Numbered from the stretch's first letter, positions 1-13,207 are shown. The stretch: DNA of 64,000 nt from Seiridium cupressi (GCA_036674765.1 JARVKI010000039.1:310001-374000); one strand, 5' to 3'. Notes: a model not told the origin generated them from the letters alone. A program made the numbers and translations.

Positions 1-3000
1 CTCTAACCAGCCAACCAGTGCTCCCAGTCTGACCTGATCTGCCTCTCGCTGGTCTGCGGACAATTCCACGAGCTGGCCGCCTCGCAACTCTACCGCAATT
101 TCCACATCGTATTCCCCGACGAAGATGACCCGACCTTTGATTCTCCCATCGATGGCCTGGCCAGCGGCCTGGACACATTCGCCACGAGCAACTACAACTA
201 TGCGCAGCATCTACGCGACCTTTCCCTCGATACGCTGAGTGCCGGCGGCAGGGCAGAGCAGGCATACAAGCCCTACCTGTTCAAAGTCAGTTGCGGCAAG
301 TTTATGAACACCCTACTTCTCCTCACTTTGCGGAAGGCCTCAGCACTTGAAACATTCAAGTGGAATATTCGTGTCGAGCTCAGTAGGTCTGTCTATAAGG
401 CTCTACATAATATCCCATCCTTGAAGCATTTCCACGTGCGCATGCAAAGCGGCCACTCGCTATACGAGACACCCCCACCTCTGCCATGGACCAGCCATTT
501 CCCTGTCACGACTGCCTCGCCGAGTGCCGCTGCTTTAGCTTTGTCTGCAGATACTACCTGGACATATCCCGGCGGAACGAGCGCGCTGTACGGCACTGGT
601 GCCAATGCACCTCTAACAAATGTGTTCAGCACCGCCCCCGGCCCGTTCGGATTCGGCGTTTCTCCGCAATATACGACTTATGCGCCACCGCCCGTCGTGC
701 CGCCTCCGACCTTCGGGTCCCACGCCGTCCCGCCTACACCTTCTCTGAAACCTGCTTTTAAGAGTAAGGGCCCGAAGAGGCAGACCAGTGCAAAGGAACC
801 GCTTACCATAGCGGGTTTCAAGAGGTTGCAGACGTTATGCGTATTAGATATCGATAACCTTGATGTCATTCCCGAAATACAAACGTGTATCCAAAGCTCG
901 TCCTCTCAATTGCGCAAATTAAAGCTCTCCTTCTCAGACACTCTCGCATCTCAGGCAAGGAAACCGAAAGTCGAGGTCGATCCTAATGAGTCCGACGACG
1001 ACGACGAGTTCCAAGTTGTGCCCATGACTACCAATTACGATGATGGGTCAGGTCCTGCTAAAGCTTTCCGGGCTCAGGAGGAACGTAAAGCTCAGGAGTC
1101 GGTACTCGGCCGCCTATTCCAAGTAGAATCCTTTGCTGCCAGGACGGTGAACTTGTCTAAGAAACACAAAAGAGAGGCGAAAGCGAAGGAGCCCAAGGAA
1201 AAGCAATTGGGAGATCGTCAGAGAATGTTTCTTGTTGCAATCGAAGAAGTCTCGAAACGTCTATCTGAAAACACGACACATCTCGCCTCGGATGCACCCA
1301 AGCAGAAGGAGATCTTAGACCTGATCACGGCGGCATCCAAATTGTATATTGATGAGGTCGAAAAAGACCATGCGAGGACTGCGAGGACGACAGCCCAGGG
1401 CATATACATTCCACCCGGTTGGTTAACTGAGGCGGGACCGAACTCGGTCACGGACGTCGGGCCTGAAGATGGAACAAAAGGCGAAGAGGAGGCTCAGACG
1501 GAGGAAGAGACTGTTAAGGCCTCTTCGAAGACAAATTTGCATTTGCGGGAGAACGCGGATGACACTGAACCGGAGGACATCGACATCGCCAAACCGGAGG
1601 AGCATCTCAGCGAGGACTCTTTGGAAGATATCTGTGACAATCCAACGCCCAAGAACGAGCCCTCTATTTCGAGTACAGCTATTCCGACTCCTACTGCCAC
1701 AAACTCAAGCCATGGAACGCCTTCTCAAGCTGGTTCGGCCGCCCCCACCGTATCCGCTGCGAAGGCGAGTTTGGGACTTTCCACTACATCGCAGCAGCCA
1801 TGGTACTCATCAATCGAACAGGGAACCGTCGATCAAGGTGAAAGTGATGGACTGGTCTTTGATTTCGTGGAAAATGGCGGTGAGCATACTAGGGCAACGG
1901 ATATGCCTTTGCACAACTACGAGGACGTTCAGCACGAAATCAACATCATGGAGGCTGAACTTGAAGACGCTGGAGAACCCGCTCTACAGATCACAAACGA
2001 TGATGAGGAACTACAACATCGAATTGGCCAATACACACGCGAAACAAGAGGTATCGCATTGAGATCTTTAAGTATCCATCTTATTCCCGTGAAGGCATCT
2101 GTCCTTGGCAGAGCTATAGACCTGCGGAGGTTGACCAGGATCACTCTGCTCAATGTTGGAAACCAGGCACCGATTTGGTCCTTGATGGCCAAGGAGAATA
2201 AGGTGCAGAATCTTCCGCTACGCAAGATATTCACCGATAATGTTTCATCGCCGTTCTTACACTTAGCTTCGCAGCTGGAGTCGATCGAGGAGTTATTCTT
2301 ACTCGAGCGCGGGCCCAAATACAAACCAGAGAGCTTTGCTCCCAAAACTGATATCACCCTGGACCAGATTCGTCGCGCGATCTTGAAAAAACACATGCCA
2401 AGCATCAAGCGACTGATGATCAAAAGCCAAAAGGAAGGAGATAGCTCATGGGACATGGACGAGAAGACTATGCAGCTCATCTGCAAGCGCGGAAAGCGAC
2501 TTGAGGAACTAGCCGTCGCTACGGGCATACGTGCTATCCACGCCTTCTTGCAACACCTCACGGGTCTAGCGAACCTCAGGGCTCTACACGTTATATCCTT
2601 CAGGGTCGATGATACATGTCTCTCTGTCATGCGAGAAACCAGGCGGTTCATTGTTGACACCGTATCGCACCATCCGGAGATGCAGCTTGAATGGATCGCC
2701 ATGGGTGACGACAATCGCGCTGATCGTATCATTCGGAGGACTGACAATCCCAGAAAGTCGAAAAAGAAGCAGACCAAGGGCAAGGGGAAGGAAATTATCC
2801 CCCTCACAGGCCCTTCGCTCGCTGCGCCCGTTTTGTTTCCGATATTGCCTACCGATGTCTGGGATGACAGTTCTAGTGAAAGCGAGGTTGATGACGAGGA
2901 AAATGGCGCACATCCATACCTCAAGCTTGATCTCATTGAGGCTATCTGCTTCTACGATATCTGGGGCGTGAGAATCTTCAAAAAGGAAGTCGTTGCAGCG

Positions 3001-3009
3001 AGGTTATGA
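1..3009 (+). CDS. F-box/LRR-like protein, 5' partial
   Basis: The frame is open from about base 7, well upstream of the first ATG at 304, so the gene enters from the left. The first bases hold a branch-site-like CTAAC and two candidate acceptors (after 18 and after 27), so this is probably the last exon. The encoded start (SDLICLSLVCGQFHELA, then an LYRNF block) is the second half of an F-box. After it come an N-terminal leucine-rich segment, a long low-complexity acidic middle with Pro/Ser/Thr stretches, and a C-terminal part with LRR-like blocks (e.g. LEELAVATGI, LANLRALHV). F-box proteins usually select substrates for SCF ubiquitin ligases, but no substrate can be inferred here. Stop TGA is at 3007-3009. 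The basic run KKKQTKGKGK near the C-terminus could be a nuclear signal. The F-box assignment rests on a partial motif. Confidence 0.75.
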
Positions 3010-6000
3010 GGTTATTTTTGCACGAGATCTGAAAGCGCGTTTACCGCTCATCGCATGGTGTTGGGTGTACTGTACTTTTAAGACTATACGCACGCGTTTG
3101 CGGCCTGGATCCCCTTTTATTTCGGAGTCTACTATACCCTCGATTTTGCTAAAAAGGATTCATCATAGCGTTTTAACTTAGCGGTTTGGGAGAGAAACCG
3201 AAGGATGATCACTTTATTCCTGATCAAAGACGATGCTGGAACGGGTTGTTTTCGTCGCCTAAAATAAATGATCATCTGAATGAAAGAGCAGCGTGTTGTG
3301 CCTTACCATTTTTTATGTGCTTGGCCTGCTTTCCCGAGAGACAATCTGCTGTCCTGGAAAATGATTGCTGCTCAACCACGTTTCTTGAACTGGAAAACGG
3401 AACCACCAACCCTTCCGAGATATCCCTGTATGATTACCATTAGAAGGAAAATCGTTGACCCCCACCGCGTTAGCCATGAAACAGCCATCCAGTAAGAACA
3501 ACGGTTTCGGTTTGAAACAATCATGAGGATGCGATGTGATCCTTCTTCCTGTTTTCTATGCAGCCTAAAAATATATTTGCCAGTTGATTTAGACACGCCA
3601 GATCATGATTGAGTCTAAGAGGCCATAATCAAACCAGAAATTACTCATCGTTCTAAAGATGGAACATAAAACGTTACACAACCGGATATGGTATATATGA
3701 CCCTCGTTGTGTCAACTTCGAGTTGGTTGGGTGATAAATCAGTCCTTTGAAACCCCGCCGACCACTTTGAGTCGGTAATGACGAGTTACTACGTTGAGCC
3801 TCATAACTTCACCGCTAGTAAGGAGCTTTTGGTGGAACAAGGGGTCTCGTCGTCCCCTCTGCGGGGTTTACATTTGCTGCAATACGCGAAGATTGTACTT
3901 ACCCGTGGCCATTTAGAGCGGACGCGGGATCAACGGTTGTGGCTGCGGCATGATCCATAACATGGAAAGCCCGTTGTATAACCCGCCACAAAAACATACA
4001 GTGATGCTTCCATGACAGGATTTTGGTGCTAGATTGCCACTGCTTCTCTGTTCCTCTGGGGAACTTTGTTGGCTGGACTGGGCTTGCTGTCAATGTAGCA
4101 ATCGTTAGTACGGTATCCTTCGGTAAGACGTTTGTACTAGGTGAGCAAAGATCAGACATTTTATGCCAATAATATGTGCAGTGAGGTGAGATTCGTTACA
4201 TCGGAGGGTCGTTTGCGCAAGTGTCGTCCTCCACATGGGGAGTGTCTCATTGGTGCGCGGAATGGGGAGTACATGCGCTTTTGGCAGGCTCTTCGCTCCC
4301 TTGTACTGCTTCATAACTCCACAGCGGACAGGGGAGGGCGGCGGGGAAGTGGCCATTCATTTCACCCGAACCATGAGGAATTGTGATACGTCTATTGCGA
4401 AGAACGTGGTTCATCCCAGGAGTTTTCCCTGGGAACAACGTGGCGTTAAGGAATTCGAAGGTCATCTCCCAGACACTGTGGCGGCTATGGCCCAGCTGAG
4501 ATGAGGATCGTAAACAGGGTCAAAGGTTTAATGATGTCGTCGTAGAGAGATGTTGGCGGGTTCGCGTTGTTTGGGTCAAAAAGGAGCCCCTGACCCATCT
4601 TCCAAACCCTGCCCCGCTCGAGCCGATGCCGATACAGGCTCTATCCCGTTGTCAGGTGATCACCAATGCTGATCATCACTGACAGCCTTTGTTCTGTCCC
4701 ATCGCTCTCTGTATGGGCTCATTACATGTCATGGGCAGGATCGCTGCTGCCAAGATGTACGGACGAGGTCTATAATGTCGAGGCTCTCGGCATTGCTGTA
4801 TGAAAGAACCATGCATATATGTATAAAAGGACCATACAGAGGCAGAGATGGTGTGGCTCAGGGCAGGGGGTGGAGAAGATAGTTGACGTCGAATGTGGCC
4901 ACTGTGCAACCCTACCAAGACAATCTGCAAAAGAGCGGTGGACACAAGCCTCTCTCGCCCACGATGACTTATGGAATTTATCGTAGCCGTCGGAGGATTG
5001 TCTTTTGCCCCTAAAACATGGACCTTTTCTAGACATGGCAAGGGCAAGTACCGACAACCTCCTCGGAGTCGAAGCCGACTCACTGATATCCCCCAGCCAG
5101 AGTCATTGGAAAAGGGAACTCGATTGGTTTTGGTTGACTCGACGCTGCATGTATCAGGCATGACTAAATAAAGTCGGGCCAGAAATAGAAGAAATTACTA
5201 GCATTATATTAGCATCAGAATCCAGAAGATGCAGCCACAGACGATCAGGTAGAGTCGGGTACTTAGGGGCGAACGCTATAGCGCTTTGAATGATCTGTTC
5301 ATTTCATGAGGCTTGGGTGAAAAGTAAGCGGCGATATGGCAGGCGGTGCAACTCAATACTCGGGCATGGCTGTGCCCTCGATGTTTCGGTCCCGGGCCGC
5401 CGGGAGCAGCAAGGACAAAGATAGCGACGGAGAAGCGGCTGAAAACTGCAGAACGGGAAACGAGCAAACAAAAAAATCATACTCTGACAGTTGCCAAAAG
5501 TCGTAGAATTACCAAATCCATCCAAACGCCCGGGGCTGCAGCTGAGGATGAACACGCTATTACTAGCGGGCGGGATTCTGCGTGGCTCGTAAGTCCCCAG
5601 TACGTATGGCAGACATGCCATGCAACTAGGTGCTCAATCGCACAACTAGTTATTACATAGCAGGCCAGAACTAGCTCCATTACAGGCAACTACCTGGTAT
5701 GTATGTCCTCTGAACGGGCGGGACTGCTTTTGATTATAATTCAATCGAGAGTTGGATACTCGTAGACGGAAAAGCCAAGTTGGACAGTCGGGACTATGCC
5801 GGCTCCGGTATAGCGCGGCACCTCGAGCCCACATGGACGTGGCTCGGGGACCAGGCGCGGCGTTCGGTCCCGAAACAGAGGCTTGATTGCGAGCATCGGG
5901 TCAGGGAAGGGAAGTGTACGCCAGGCTTATCACACCTACCAATGCCCACCCACCCCTTGGGCAACCTGGTCGTGGTGTCACCATACTCGCAGCTGGTCAG

Positions 6001-6463
6001 CACCTTGTTACCAGCCCGTTCGATCCTTCGCCTCCCTCGAAGGAGCAAGGTTCTCCGCCTCGCATGGGCTCTGCTCAAGATAACTCTCTGTGTGTTTCAG
6101 ACGCGGGTGAGCACACAAGGTCCCGCTATTTGGGGTTCATGTGAACTATCTAGGCCGTGTTTTCGCCGGCCTCGAAAGCCGTCTTCTCTATAACTTGTGT
6201 ATACCTCCATCTCGGGGTGCATAGTGTTTGCGTGTTTAGTCCGTCCCCAAGCCTGCCTTGCTTTCTCGTCTATCATTGGTGTCGCACCGAGACCTCAGGC
6301 ATTCGGTCCCGAAATCGTCCCCAGCTTTACCCGCTACCAACTCGCATGACGTGCAGATTGGCCTGTCGCGCGCCCGGAGAACCAAGCCGGCAACCCCATC
6401 TCACGTTGCTTGTGCCGTGCGCACGCGTGGTGAGAGCTTCGGGACCGATAGACGAGTTTCATC
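3010..6463. other. Intergenic, 3.4 kb, no gene recognised
   Basis: This holds the 3' end of the F-box gene and the long upstream region of the Zn2Cys6 gene. Short open frames occur on both strands, but none has protein-like composition, conserved motifs or credible splice partners. No tRNA is visible. Confidence 0.6.
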
Positions 6464-8933
6464 ATGTCGGATACCGCAGAGTCTAGCATCCACACCGATG
6501 GTGATCCATACAGGCAAAGCGTCTCTCCCGGCTCCTCGGCTCCACAACCATATCCGCAGAGCGCACAGGACTTGGTCAAGGTAACGCGCGGCACCTCCTG
6601 CGTCTTGTGCCAGCAGCGGAAGGTCCGCTGCGACAAGAACAAGCCGTGCTCCAATTGCGTCAAGGCTGGCGTCGAGTGCCGGGTCATACCTCCCCAGCCG
6701 CCAAGGCGGCGGAAGAAGCGCATCTCCGAGAGGGACCTGGTCGCCCGCCTGAGGAAGTATGAGGCTCTGCTGGTCCAGCACGGCGTCGAGTTCGAGAGCC
6801 TCGGTCCGGATATCAAGGTCACAGACCCGGGCACTGTCCACGAGGGCGACGAGCTGGACACGGATTTCAGGAGGGTCCGGGATTCCGTGGCTGGTTCGCT
6901 GAACCCAGAGTTGATATCATCACCCGGCGAGAATCCTCACATGCCCAAGTAGGTCCTGTCCTCGCTCTCATCTCTGATCCTGCGCTGACCGGCCTGATCG
7001 CAGGACATTCAAGTGGTTCCCATTTCAGAAGGAGGTTTGTCATTCCCAAGATCCTGTAGTATCGCGCATCTGATCGCGAGTTCTCTAGTTTCGGGCGCTG
7101 GAACAACCCCTTCAAGACTCATCCGATGAGGATGATGTAGGCTCCGGAATTAATCATGCATACGACAAGATGTTCGAAAACTCTGACGGCTTTCCGTTCC
7201 TCGTTGGAGGGGGGGCCGAGAGTGTCGCTGACCAGCACCCGCCTGCCCTGCACATTATCCAGCTGTGGCAGGTATACCTCAACAACGTGAACCCTCTGCT
7301 CAAATTGACCCACACGCCGACCTTACAGGAGCGCATCGTTGATGCTACAGCCAACATTGGCAAGGTCTCCAAAAGCTTGGAGGCACTGATGTTTGCTATT
7401 TACTTCATGGCCGTGACGTCTATGACCGACCAGGAAGTGCAGCTTACGTTTGAGGAAGACAAGGGGCAGTTACAGCAACGCTACTATACTGCATGTCAAC
7501 AAGCCTTGATCAATGGTGGGTTTATGCGGAATCCAGACTTGACCCTTCTGCAGGCATTTTTGTTGTATCTGGTGAGCTCCACGGTGGCCGAATGTTAACA
7601 ATAGTTCACTGACACATCCTAGATGGGAATACGGCATTACATGGACCCGCGTTCGCTCTTCTGTCTCATTGGGATTGCCGTCCGACTGGCTTATCGCATG
7701 GGCATACACCGAGACGGTGCCGACTTTCACCTCGCCCCTTTCGAAGTGGAAGAGAGACGGAGGCTGTGGTGGACACTGGTCAGCTTTGATCGACGGATCG
7801 GTGAAATGACCGGCTCAACGATAACAGCGATATCTAACGGGGGAGACTGTAGACTGCCTCTCAACATCAACGACGCCGATCTTCATCTTCACGCCAAAGA
7901 CCCGCCAAATCCACATGTCGGTGCTACTGAGATGGTGTTCGCGCTCACGAGGCTGGAATTTGCAAGAGCCCCAGGAAGCGACAAGATGAAATCTGTGCTG
8001 TCGGACGCTAGCCCGCAAGTGCCCAACGTCGCTGACCATCGGATGATCAACTATATTGAGCGCATGGTCACGCACCTGGAGGACACATACCTCAAACATT
8101 GTGACCCCAAAATCCCGCTCCAGTATTTCGCTCTCACCATGACGAGAGCGAGTGTCTGTAAACTCAGGGTGATTTCGGGGTTCTACAAGATTGCGACAAC
8201 GGCCCCTCAAGCCCTCAGCCTCGTGGAAAACGAGGCCCTTTTTATCGAATCTATCAAGATGATCGAGTACGACAGCATGATTCAGGCCAACGAAAGCCTC
8301 CGAGGGTTCCGCTGGTACACACTAATGCACTTTCCGTTCCCCGCGTACGTCGCTCTTGCCAAAGAGTTGCGTACTCGGACATCAGGAGAACTGTGCGAGC
8401 GAGCCTGGCAAGCAATGATCGAAAACCATGAGTGTAGGGGCATCACCAAGAAGATGCGAAGTCCCATGCATCTCGCTTTTACCCCCCTATTCCTCAAGGC
8501 ATGGGCTGCCCGCGAGGCCCACGAAGCCTCTCAGGGGAGAACTCTGGCGCCACCACAGATGATCATCGGGATGAGGCAACTGGCAGCCCGGCTAGGCTTG
8601 AAAGAGAACAGCAAGTCCCCGGAAGCCAGAACACCACTCATGACTCCCAGGAGTTTTTCCAGTCCGGAGGCCGAACTCAATCCCGAAACCCCAAATATGC
8701 AACCATATCAACCAACAAACACTGCGTGGACTAGCGCACCACCCATGGATCTGAATGGAGGCCAATATGCTGGTGCTTTTGCCGATGTTAATTTTGGTGG
8801 TGAAGTCGACTGGAATTTCCTCTTTCAACAATACAGCGGGATCCAGCCGATGCAACCGGCCCCACCGACTCAACCGCCACCACCACCCCAGATGCCTGTA
8901 CACCCAAATGGGGTTTACTCGGTCTGGCAATGA
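6464..8933 (+). CDS. Zn2Cys6 fungal transcription factor
   Basis: Model: join(6464..6948, 7004..7034, 7089..7571, 7623..8933), 769 aa. The three introns are GT-AG, 51-55 nt, and restore one frame through a 31-nt exon. The N-terminus has a Zn2Cys6 binuclear cluster at about residues 46-72 (CVLCQQRKVRC, then CSNC and VEC) followed by a basic PRRRKKR linker and a short coiled segment. The middle is a fungal-specific transcription factor domain (YRMGIHRDGADF, then EERRRLWWTLVSFDR). The C-terminus is Pro/Gln-rich (PPTQPPPPPQ) and could be an activation domain. It is presumably a nuclear sequence-specific regulator. Its targets are unknown and no biosynthetic genes flank it closely, so I assign no pathway. 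The first ATG after the long leader is used and begins MSDTAESSIHTDG. Confidence 0.92.
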
Positions 8934-9541
8934 TCGACCCGCCATGCCTAACAACTTGGTACATATGTATATATGTCATATGTGTATACGGCCCGAATGC
9001 CATTCGTTTATACCTACAACTTCGTTGTAACGTCGCAGGCGCGAGGTGGTTCGCGAGTCTATATATTCGAAGTTCATGTTCAGTAATGAGTCCACGACAA
9101 TCGCGCGCCACGCGGATAACAAAACCGAACTTCGTCGAACGGCGATTTGGAGTCCGGAAGTATAGCGGAGACTTGGTAAGCCAATAGTAGATGACGACGG
9201 TATTTGAAAATGGCAGTAATGATAAACTTATGACCCTCCCCTCTGGCCGCACGGACACCCCAACTTAGAGAGACTATTACTTGTACAACAAGCATAATGA
9301 TATACGAGGAAATTTATATACCTGACTCCACAGGTGTTACCAAACACGTCTCCGCGTATCTATCGTTGTGACAGAAACATGAAATGCAGTCTTCCGTTCC
9401 TTGTTTACCAACCCCTCCTCTGGACCCTCTACATAACCAAACAATCACAAGACGATAGTTCTGCCATGAATCGTAATTCAACGTGATCCGATTCTCGCCA
9501 ATAAAATACAGAAGCACAAGAACACCACCACAACAACAAAG
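8934..9541. other. Intergenic
   Basis: 3' flank of the Zn2Cys6 gene, including an alternating GTATATATG-type stretch near 8960-8985, and upstream flank of the small membrane-protein candidate. No gene is visible. Confidence 0.5.
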
Positions 9542-10007
9542 ATGAGTTCGCGATCGTTCTCACGGACCAGGATGCCCAAGGCCGAAGGCGCGGATCCAGA
9601 CGTGTCCATCAAGTCCAAGGTAGATTCCGAAACCGACGACAACCAGATTCGTATCTCCACTGCGGCATTGCGGCCCATGAAGATCAGGGTCATGTAAGCC
9701 TCGGGTTGACTGACGGAGAAGAAAGCAAACTCTACCACAATACGAACCTAATCTGGCCCCCCTCTGCCGCGATCCTCGAAACGCGCTCCACCAGTACCAA
9801 ACCTTCGAGAACCTCGAGGCGCCGTACGTCATCTCGTCGAACATGTCTTCGGACCCCGACGACGAGGAGCGCTGGTCGCAGCATGATCGCTCCGAGCCCG
9901 TCTTGACTGTCGTCGTGTGCTCCGTCATGCTGTGTAGTATCTTTTACTTGATCAGCAGCAGTGTGTATTCTTACTGGGCATGTGGGCGGCTTGTGAGTGG
10001 ATGTTAG
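9542..10007 (+). CDS. Possible small single-span membrane protein
   Basis: ATG at 9542 lies in a good context (ACAAAG before ATG) and opens a polar stretch starting MSSRSFSRTRMPK. A second segment from 9795 (YQTFENLEAPYVISSN) leads into an acidic stretch and a hydrophobic segment (LTVVVCSVMLCSIFYLISS), ending at TAG 10005-10007. Joining them needs one intron ending at 9794. A donor at 9620 (after SIKSK) keeps phase. The strongest consensus donor (GTAAGC at about 9690) does not keep phase with the membrane segment and would give a short basic tail ending near 9906. The exon boundary is therefore unresolved. The architecture resembles a tail-anchored protein. I do not recognise a family. Confidence 0.35.
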
Positions 10008-10574
10008 ACCGTGCTGGTGTTGATGGTATGGATGGGGAAGTGCGATAGAGTTGTGAATGATATACGTCTTTTAGCAGATCGTTCTTCTTGACCATAGATC
10101 CCTTGCGATCTTTGGGTGCTATTGTAATGTTAATCATATTGCATTCAAAAAGGATAATACCGCACCGACGGCCCAGCAGCCACACCATCAAAACATCAAA
10201 TGTGTTGAGATAGAACGAAGATTATGAGGTAAATTGAGTGATTGATTGAGTATCAGAAGGGTGCCAGAGGCAGGAGGAGGGAGCTGGTCTATATGTAGTG
10301 GCTGAGAAGCCCGATAATCTAGGTGGCTGGAGCCCTATTCTGACAAAATGAACATGGGTTCAGAAGCTTTCAGAAAGGTTCACAATTTGGATGTTCAAAC
10401 ACGAATCGCACCAATTCTTCCTGCCTAGGACAGCGACGCTGGGTCCTTGGGTATCGTCACTTGCCCGCCGTAAAACATCCAGTACACCATGGCAATCCAC
10501 ATGGATACAGACATGCACATGGTCAAGAGTTGGAGAAGGAGCCATATAAGTCCTGTATGGTTATGCCCTGGCTG
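10008..10574. other. Intergenic, convergent 3' flanks
   Basis: Lies between two genes that end towards each other. Nothing is recognised beyond A/T-rich 3' flank sequence. Confidence 0.5.
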
Positions 10575-11615
10575 TCAAGATTTTGGCTGTTCTGGTGCTA
10601 CTTTCTCGCCCTTTATGAATAACGGCACCATGACACCCTCTCCTAAACGAAATTTCGCTGCTCCTATAACCGCTAAAAGCGCTGAAAACGCATAAGAATG
10701 TGTTGTGAGCGAAATAAATGGATTATCATCATGTGAGAAGATGTCCTCTAGAAGCTTCTGCTTTCGAGCGATATGGTCTTCCTCAGACTCGGTCCGGTCG
10801 GCCTTCCATAGGAGATCCTCTTCTGTGAAGTCGGGGTCGAAAATAGCTCTGTCATAATGCTCAACGATCCATGACTTGTTACTGCGCTTGTCACACGGGT
10901 GGTTCGTTAAACGCTCTCTCAGGAGCTCCTTGACGATGGGTTCGAACCATTCTCCGTAGTAAGATTCATAGACCACCTTTGTGGTCTCGAGACACCGAGC
11001 CAATGGACTGGTGTACAGCGATTGTGGAACCGGTATTTTGTCTTTAGTCATGCCAGTGAACCAACTCTGGCGAAGATCCTCAGCCTGGCGGTAGCCGGCA
11101 GGAGCAAGGTGAGCATCAGCCCATACACGAACACCATCGCCGTCGCGAAGAGACCATTCGGCCTATCGTGCTTTTAGTTTTCCTCTGGCGCTGAACTTCG
11201 AGCTGATACTTACTCTCCAAGCTTCGCGCCCGACCTCTTCCATCACCTGGTTGTGTATACCGAATCCATGCCGGATCACATATAGAATCTTATAAGACTC
11301 ACCATCCTTGCTCGCTGCATTTAGTCTCTTAATGTACTTGGCAAGCCGTTTCCATTGTCGCGCATGTGGAACAACAGGGTCTTCTCCATCGTAGTCTCTT
11401 GTCAATATTCCCAGGCGCGGTTGTGTTTGAACCTTGCCTTCGGGATAGTGTTGTGCTGCTTCAACGTAGTCGATAAAGAAACCCGGCATGAAAGAAAACT
11501 TGTAATTACAAGTGGTCTCGGCTACGAAAAGAATGGTCAGTGACGATAGTGCTGTTAATTGATGGAAGCCACTTTGATTAGACGCCGCATCGTGCTTACT
11601 GGGGAGGTCGGCCAT
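10575..11615 (-). CDS. Histidine phosphatase (phosphoglycerate mutase) family protein
   Basis: Model: complement(join(10575..11162, 11214..11521, 11600..11615)), 303 aa. The first exon is only 16 nt (MADLP plus one base). Its 78-nt intron has a clean GTAAGC donor and a CACTGAC branch site. The second intron is 51 nt. The product has the family's RHG motif (LYVIRHGFGIHN), the YTSPLARCLETTKVVYE block around the second catalytic site, and a late TTHS motif carrying the second catalytic His. These residues form the phospho-histidine pocket of the superfamily. Fungal members of this branch are annotated as phosphoglycerate mutases, but many act on other phosphate esters, so the substrate is open. 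No signal peptide is visible. The reading frame without the first intron is also open, but it would insert about 26 residues of non-conserved sequence. Confidence 0.88.
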
Positions 11616-12765
11616 ATTTTTGGCGTTATTAGGTTGTAGTTATACCCAAACCGAAGAATGAGCTGGTGTCTTACTTCTGTTCTTGTAGAGGTGGAGCTAT
11701 TTTGGAACTCTGCTTGTCCGTGTTTCTTGATCGTAAATTTGCTGGAAGACGCAGTGCTTTTTATAGTCACAGGGGGCTGTGATGCACAATAGCCTCAGTG
11801 GTCCGTGATGCACAATGGGCCCTTGTTTTTCGTGGGAGTGATACGACGCCTACATATTACGCCGCAAATGGTAAGGCTTCCATTTTCCGGATTCGCCCGA
11901 GCTGGCCCCACCAAAAACCGTCCGCTCCTTCAATTGGGGCGCGCTCCCAAGGTTGACTGTTTATCATGTATACAATGTACTTCTCTATACCTCACCGCTG
12001 TCTTGTCGCTCGCATTACGGAATCCCTTTCCTTTCATTTCCTGCGGCCGTCCTAGTTCAATCGATTGTTATGGCAATCTTGGATACATGGCGGATTCGTG
12101 TCGCTGACCTGGAACTGCTGCACGAACACTCAGAGGAAAGACACGCTGGACTCGTTTCGAAAGACTCTTTCGAATCGCCTCAGATCCGCGTTGTGGCACC
12201 CTCACATCTGCGGCACCGGATAAGAAGTTGAACAATTGCATGATTATTCTCCGGTCTCAGTACGGAAGTGATAGCATTTGAGTGACGACCGGAAGTGGTA
12301 ATTGTGGAATATATTACAACAATTAGAATGTTGCGCGTAGTCGGGAATCAGTCAAACTCAAATTCAGTGAATCGAGCAGGTCATGTAATCTTAAATACTC
12401 TCTCTTGCCGACTTACATATAATATCAATGGCATCGCCAACCGCACTGACTATTGTCCGACAGACGTGGGTGTCCAGGAGATCTCGTGAAAGGCATGCAC
12501 CTCAATCTTCAGTTTCACACCAGCTGGTCTCAAGCAGGCTGGCGTAAAGTGCCAGTCGCCTCCTATTCGACTACTCATTTCCTGTTTTCTGAATTCAAAT
12601 CGCAGGTTTGAGCTGCCCTATACTCAAAGAAAAGTGAATCTAGATTGCTGCGGTACCCATTTTCATGATATCAGGGGTGTGCTGATGTCTGAAACAATAA
12701 CTTTGGCAACATATGACTCATTTCACCAACAAAGTGGGTTAAAAAAAAAGATAAATGAGATGTTC
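11616..12765. other. Intergenic
   Basis: Upstream region of the phosphatase-family gene and the flank of the tRNA. Short open frames only. A nine-A run lies at about 12741-12749 beside the tRNA 3' end, consistent with a T-tract pol III terminator on the minus strand. Confidence 0.5.
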
Positions 12766-12836
12766 TCCGATGCAGGGAATCGAACCCTGGGCTACGGAGT
12801 GAGAATTTGTAATGTTAGCCACTACACCACATCGGA
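12766..12836 (-). tRNA. tRNA-Glu (anticodon CTC)
   Basis: The reverse complement folds as a 71-nt cloverleaf. The acceptor stem is TCCGATG/CATCGGA, the D stem GTGT/ACAT, the T stem CAGGG/CCCTG with loop TTCGATT, and the anticodon loop TTCTCAC, giving CTC for Glu. The oddity is the anticodon stem ACAAA/TCCGT, which has two adjacent A-C mismatches, so the gene may be poorly functional or a decayed copy. There is no intron. An A-run on the plus strand (T-run on the gene strand) lies about 17 bases past the 3' end as a likely pol III terminator. Confidence 0.85.
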
Positions 12837-13207
12837 TATTGTGTTTATTGATTGTTGATGAGGTTCCCGTTGTTGAGGAATAAGTGACACGCAAACGACG
12901 TTTGGGAAGCTGCAGACCTGTTGTATGCCCACGCAAAGAATACCTAGAGAGTTGGAGTACGGAAGCAACAACCCGCTCTGTTTGTCACCTTACTAAATCC
13001 GGGCTGCTCATAGGGTGTTGAAACTGGGACAGAGAAATGTCAGATTCGGTTCCTCGCATCTGCGAGCTTCAACCCAGCGCAGAGCAGTTTCTCTTCTCAT
13101 GGACTATAATACGCGATCTATCTAAACTGGACCCCGTCATTGAACTTCGTAGTTGCTATGGTACGAAGATCCCCACAACCTCCCATGATATCGATCGTCT
13201 ACTACCA
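12837..13207. other. Intergenic
   Basis: Between the tRNA and the 3' end of the methyltransferase gene. Nothing is recognised. Confidence 0.5.

Noticed and set aside
1929..2936. 335-codon open frame on the minus strand
   Set aside because: Antisense shadow of the F-box gene. Ser-rich composition, no motif.
4676..5161. 161-codon minus-strand frame in the first large intergenic region
   Set aside because: Composition is not protein-like and no family features are present.
9560..9928. 122-codon minus-strand frame
   Set aside because: Antisense to the more plausible plus-strand small membrane protein.
11522..11599. Translated insert in the phosphatase-family protein
   Set aside because: The segment is in frame but has a strong donor, branch site and acceptor, and removing it gives the conserved N-terminus.
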